A stretch of DNA of 64,000 bases from assembly GCF_007997225.1 (NCBI RefSeq), contig NZ_VORM01000002.1, positions 124,001 through 188,000 of the forward strand, read 5' to 3'. Positions 60,580 through 64,000 of this stretch are shown piece by piece. The notes under the pieces were generated by a model. It did not search any database. It was given only the letters and a program-made list of their open reading frames with translations, and was not told where the DNA came from. This DNA is from Subsaximicrobium wynnwilliamsii (lineage in GTDB: Bacteria > Bacteroidota > Bacteroidia > Flavobacteriales > Flavobacteriaceae). A program made the translations under genes and the position numbers. How positions within the stretch are numbered: the stretch's first letter is position 1; each line of letters opens with the position of its first letter.

Positions 60580-61566
60580 TCAAATCCCCTGTCGCTCCAA
60601 AACCAATTTAGAAGATTTCTTTTCTGAAACTTGCATTTTTTGCTCCTTCTTGATTTTTTCACGCATTTGTTTAATGGTCAAGGTGCTGCCATCATGGCTC
60701 CAGCCTGGAGCGCCAAAAGCATACATGAATTTATGCCTCCAATTTTTCGACTTTTTCATATCGTTCCAAATGTCCTTGTACTCGTGCGTTAAAATTACCA
60801 AGGGATTGTAGCTATTTGGTGGCTTTGTAACGCCGTATTCAATCTCGATATTTTCATCAAGCGCTTTCCAAGTCCCAAAAACCTTATCGAACACATTTAG
60901 AAATCCGCCATGGTTTTTATCCATATATTCGAGGTTTTTTGCATGATGTACTTGGTGCATGGTATGGGTGTTGAAGATTTTTTCTACAAAACCCATCTTC
61001 GGAACATAGACTGAATGTAGCTGAAATTGCCATAAAGCCTCAATCCCTAGACACACCACTACCATTTCCGGCGGAAAACCAATAATTGGCAACCACATGT
61101 AAAATAAAGGTTTGTAGAGAATTGTGAACCATCCGTTTCTTACCGCAGTTCCCAAATTGAAATTATCTGAAGAATGGTGAACAATATGAGCGGCCCATAA
61201 AAAACGAACCATGTGGTTTTGTCTATGGAACCAATAATAGGTAAAATCGTCTAAAAACTGACAAATCAACCAAACGTACCAAGCGTAACCAAAAGATTCA
61301 TAACCCATGATGTTGGTGCGAATGCCATTGATTTCTGGATTGAATATTTCATACAGAAAATTGAATATTACAATCGCAGAAATGGTCTTAATTAATGGAG
61401 CGATAATACCAGAGCCAATACCCATCGTGAGTGACGAGGCAAAATCCTTCCACTTATAAAGGTCTTTGTTATTTTTATGGTCGTGCGTTTTACTGTAGGT
61501 AAGCTCCAATAAAATAAGGCCTAAAAAGCAAGGCACACCATAAATTAGGGGGTTTGTAAAATCCAT
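60580..61566 (-). CDS. Sterol desaturase/fatty acid hydroxylase-family membrane protein
   Basis: A 328-residue multi-helix membrane di-iron enzyme. The histidine clusters are present: FHRQNH near 115, HIVHHSSD near 128 and MHQVHHAKN near 204. Four or more hydrophobic helices surround them. Family members hydroxylate or desaturate lipids or carotenoids; the bacterial substrate is not predictable. Single gene. Confidence 0.88.
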   Translation of the reverse strand: MDFTNPLIYGVPCFLGLILLELTYSKTHDHKNNKDLYKWKDFASSLTMGIGSGIIAPLIKTISAIVIFNFLYEIFNPEINGIRTNIMGYESFGYAWYVWLICQFLDDFTYYWFHRQNHMVRFLWAAHIVHHSSDNFNLGTAVRNGWFTILYKPLFYMWLPIIGFPPEMVVVCLGIEALWQFQLHSVYVPKMGFVEKIFNTHTMHQVHHAKNLEYMDKNHGGFLNVFDKVFGTWKALDENIEIEYGVTKPPNSYNPLVILTHEYKDIWNDMKKSKNWRHKFMYAFGAPGWSHDGSTLTIKQMREKIKKEQKMQVSEKKSSKLVLERQGI

Positions 61567-62002
61567 ATATTCAATTTCAGCAATGCGTATTCGCGATTTT
61601 TAAAGAAAAAAGCAAGATAACAGTTTTGGTAATGAAAAAATAATATGTAAGCTGTTTTGTGAAAAAAATAGTGCTTTTTTGGAAGGATTTAGTATTAAAG
61701 TTGGAAGGTTATAGTGTTAGGCAGTAATTTTCTGTTCTTAGATAATAATTTCAAAATTTTGAAACCTTCTCAATATTCTATCGTTTTTAATAATGGACAG
61801 CCTAAACAGATCAAATGCCATAAGATTTATCGCAACTTATTGAATTCAGAAAGAACTGTTAGTCGCTTTGATAGTGTGCATTTGGTTTCGCAGTATAGTG
61901 TGAACCAGAACCAGAACCTCACTTCAAAATTCAGTATTCGCTATTAAAAAGTTGAGTTCAATTTTTTTTATGATTCCCACTACCTACTACCTACTACCTA
62001 TT
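61567..62002. other. Intergenic region with heptad words
   Basis: About 435 bp between two minus-strand genes. A plus-strand frame at 61714-61947 starts with GTG and has no family or RBS, so I do not call it. Three TACCTAC-type heptads lie at 61981-62001, just past the helicase stop. Nothing else. Confidence 0.45.
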
Positions 62003-63238
62003 TCAATACCAACGTTTTTTCTTCTTCTTCGACCCATCGCCTTTACGCCCTTTTTTGTATTTGCTGCCTTTCTTTTTATGCACGATAGGCTGTTCCTTGG
62101 GATTGAGTGGGTAGGGATGATTTTCTTCCACCGGAATCTGTACGTTAATTAAGTGCTGGATATTTTGAACGTAAGCCTTTTCATCTGCCGAGCACATGGA
62201 ATACGATTTGCCAAAATGTTCTGCACGGCCGGTTCTCCCGATGCGGTGTACGTAAGTTTCTGGTTTGCTGGGCAAATCAAAGTTAAGCACGGCGTCCAAT
62301 TCATCAATATCAATGCCTCGAGCCGCCACATCGGTTGCGATGAGAATATTGACCTCGCCATGTTTGAATTTGTTTAAGGCACTTTGGCGTTCGTTTTGGC
62401 TACGGTCGCCATGCAAACGTTCTACTTTATAACCATTAGTGGTAAGTGTTTGTTCCAGTTTATCTACCCCAAACTTGGTACGTCTAAAAATGAGCGTGCT
62501 TCCTTTTATGGTGTTGCGCATTAAATGAAGGCAGAGTTCAATCTTATTCTTTTTTGGAACGTAATACAACACCTGGCTCACATTTTTTGCTGCGGAAGAG
62601 GTTGGTGTCACTTCGATGCGCTCAGGTGAATTTAAAATTGTTTTGGCCAAATCTTCGACCTTGAAAGGCATGGTTGCGGAAAATAAAAGCGTCTGCTTAT
62701 CTTCCGGACATAAACGTTCTATTTTTCTAACATCGTCAATAAAACCCATGTCCAGCATTAAATCGGCTTCATCTAAAACCAAAATCTCTACATGATCCAA
62801 ATTGATTTGATCTTGCTTGTGCAAATCCAGCAAACGTCCTGGAGTGGCCACAACAATATCAACACCCTTGGTAAGCATATCGATTTGAGGCTCTATGCCT
62901 GTGCCACCAAAGATCACGGTGGACTTTAAATTGGTATGGCTTCCGTAGGTTTTAAAATTCTTACCGATTTGTTGTGCCAGTTCCCGAGTGGGACTGATGA
63001 CCAAAGCCTTTACAGTCTTCCCTTTTTTAGGCGCGTCTTGTCGGTCATATAGCAGTTGAAGAATTGGCAATGCAAAAGCTGCCGTTTTTCCAGTGCCTGT
63101 TTGGGCTGAGGCAATCACATCTTTTTTCTCCAAAACCAATGGGATGGTTTGTTCTTGGATTAAAGTGGGATTGTCGTAACCAGCTTCCGCAACAGCGCGC
63201 AAGAGTGGTTTGATGATTTTTAGATCTTTAAAAGACAT
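62003..63238 (-). CDS. DEAD-box ATP-dependent RNA helicase
   Basis: A 411-residue DEAD-box helicase. Motifs in order: ASAQTGTGKTAAF (I, near 43), PTRELAQQIG (Ia), VATPGRLLDL (Ib), VLDEADLMLD (II, near 155), LFSATMP (III, near 183), and IATDVAARGIDIDELDAVLN with HRIGRTGRAEHFGKS (V and VI, near 305-350). The tail is very basic (KKKGSKYKKGRKGDGSKKKK), typical of RNA-binding helicase extensions. Role is in ribosome assembly or RNA turnover, possibly cold-induced. A TAACTTTG -7 box lies at 63256-63263 (minus strand). Confidence 0.93.
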   Translation of the reverse strand: MSFKDLKIIKPLLRAVAEAGYDNPTLIQEQTIPLVLEKKDVIASAQTGTGKTAAFALPILQLLYDRQDAPKKGKTVKALVISPTRELAQQIGKNFKTYGSHTNLKSTVIFGGTGIEPQIDMLTKGVDIVVATPGRLLDLHKQDQINLDHVEILVLDEADLMLDMGFIDDVRKIERLCPEDKQTLLFSATMPFKVEDLAKTILNSPERIEVTPTSSAAKNVSQVLYYVPKKNKIELCLHLMRNTIKGSTLIFRRTKFGVDKLEQTLTTNGYKVERLHGDRSQNERQSALNKFKHGEVNILIATDVAARGIDIDELDAVLNFDLPSKPETYVHRIGRTGRAEHFGKSYSMCSADEKAYVQNIQHLINVQIPVEENHPYPLNPKEQPIVHKKKGSKYKKGRKGDGSKKKKKRWY

Positions 63239-63571
63239 GCAATTTGTGTTTTGGACAAAGTTAATGGATTAATATTGATTTCGTTCTATAAAGACTTAAG
63301 AGTGTGGCAATGGCTCAGGACAGCGACAATAGGCGCCTAGACTTGTTCATGAAAAAACGGGTAGGAATATTATATTGATAGCTTATAATTGATCTTTCAG
63401 CTTTCTGAACTTCAAGATTCCATATAGGCACCAACTGTTTTAGGAATTAGATTATTTTTTATTATGTAAAAAAACTAGATCTTGGTGGAATTAGAATCGG
63501 TAAAAACGTCATCGTTCGTTAAATGTTCCTTTGGATAGAAATTTTCAGATAAGATCGAAGGCTGCTAAATT
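63239..63571. other. Intergenic region upstream of helicase
   Basis: 333-bp gap. It contains the helicase -7 box TAACTTTG (complement of 63256-63263), 17 bp upstream of its ATG. The remainder is AT-rich, with no gene or clear hairpin seen. Confidence 0.45.
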
Positions 63572-63949
63572 TTACGAGTAGATGAAATAAAGGACTACAG
63601 CAATAGTAAATGCAACCACCACCATCATTAGCGCTTTTGATTGGTCTTGATTTGAAGCAATCACATGGGCGCCTTTTCTTTTTGATTCCCGAGTCTTTTG
63701 ATTTTGGCCATGACCTAAGTCCTTTTGCTCATTGATGCCAGTCGCTAAGGCGATGTCTTCTTCATAACTGTCATAATAATCAGGGTTTTGCGCTAAATTC
63801 TCCACAATGTCCTTACAACTTTTTAAGCCCACTCGGGCGGTTGCTTTGATGTATTTAATGGCTTCGGGCTTTCGGCCTTGCTTGATGAGCTGCAACAATT
63901 TCTGTTTTTCTAAACTGGAACCGTTAATAAGTAATATAGAATTTTCCAT
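63572..63949 (-). CDS. L12-C-terminal-domain-like membrane protein
   Basis: A 125-residue protein. Residues about 14-50 (KQKLLQLIKQGRKPEAIKYI, then KATARVGLKSCKDIVENLAQ) match the helix-turn-helix core of the ribosomal protein bL12 C-terminal domain, which binds translation factors. A polar linker follows, then one C-terminal transmembrane helix at about 104-123 (KALMMVVVAFTIAVVLYFIY). This tail-anchored layout is not a ribosomal protein; it is a small membrane protein using the L12 fold. Function unknown. Confidence 0.72.
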   Translation of the reverse strand: MENSILLINGSSLEKQKLLQLIKQGRKPEAIKYIKATARVGLKSCKDIVENLAQNPDYYDSYEEDIALATGINEQKDLGHGQNQKTRESKRKGAHVIASNQDQSKALMMVVVAFTIAVVLYFIYS

Positions 63950-64000
63950 GGCATTTGAATATAATTATTGACTTCGACTTTTTGGATTACCGGGCTGATG

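Noticed and set aside
61714-61947. 77-codon plus-strand frame
   Set aside because: GTG start, no family, no promoter, lies in a repeat-bearing spacer between two minus-strand genes.

Overview
The window reads as chromosome of a marine-type Flavobacteriaceae (Bacteroidota). The evidence is a T9SS type A sorting domain on a secreted nuclease, promoter -7 boxes of the form TAnnTTTG in place of a sigma-70 TATAAT box, AT-rich intergenic DNA, SusD-free housekeeping loci in a flavobacterial arrangement, Bacteroidota-type tyrosine-integrase remains and many short signal peptides ending in a Q. I could not run any search, so the genus is not assigned.

Layout. 1-2.6 kb holds an MlaEFD-type lipid ABC transporter operon. 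2.7-10.4 kb holds a patatin lipase and then a glyoxylate block: serine/alanine-glyoxylate aminotransferase, isocitrate lyase, malate synthase and a divergently encoded XRE/short-chain-fatty-acid-type regulator with palindromic operator candidates between. 10.4-14.7 kb is the plastic part: a decayed gene, a degenerate caspase-like protein, an integrase fragment, dispersed repeats, a HicAB toxin-antitoxin pair and tRNA-Ser(UGA). 14.8-21 kb holds mixed enzymes and exported proteins. 21-25.3 kb holds a fused trehalose-6-phosphate synthase/phosphatase facing away from a GH15 glycosidase. 25.4-27.3 kb holds BlaI plus a BlaR1-like M56 membrane protease fused to a peptidoglycan amidase. 27.4-37 kb is fatty-acid beta-oxidation (MarR, FadN-, FadA- and FadE-type enzymes, then FadD), interrupted by a small four-helix-bundle gene. 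37.8-48.3 kb carries purL, an endonuclease, an RsmB-type methyltransferase and purB. 48.6-64 kb is a mixture of housekeeping and signalling genes: haem protein, glycosyltransferase, HAD, ParB-like, NYN-LOTUS, YebC, PCD, glutaminase/GcvT, Xaa-Pro aminopeptidase, ECF sigma/anti-sigma, sterol desaturase-like, DEAD helicase and an L12-like membrane protein.

How it fits together. Fatty acids are activated (FadD) and cut to acetyl-CoA (the fadNAE-like operon). The glyoxylate shunt (AceA/AceB) saves that carbon, and the aminotransferase can drain glyoxylate to glycine, which GcvT handles elsewhere in the window.

Most notable. (1) A MITE-like element with 13-bp terminal inverted repeats and perfect 8-bp target duplications is present twice, and one copy carries a nested second insertion. 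(2) A palindrome plus 15-bp tandem repeat sits in frame inside purL. (3) A BlaI-controlled M56 protease-amidase fusion has an almost textbook operator lying on its -7 box. (4) Intergenic spacers repeatedly contain tandem arrays with a 7-bp period but different sequence at each site.
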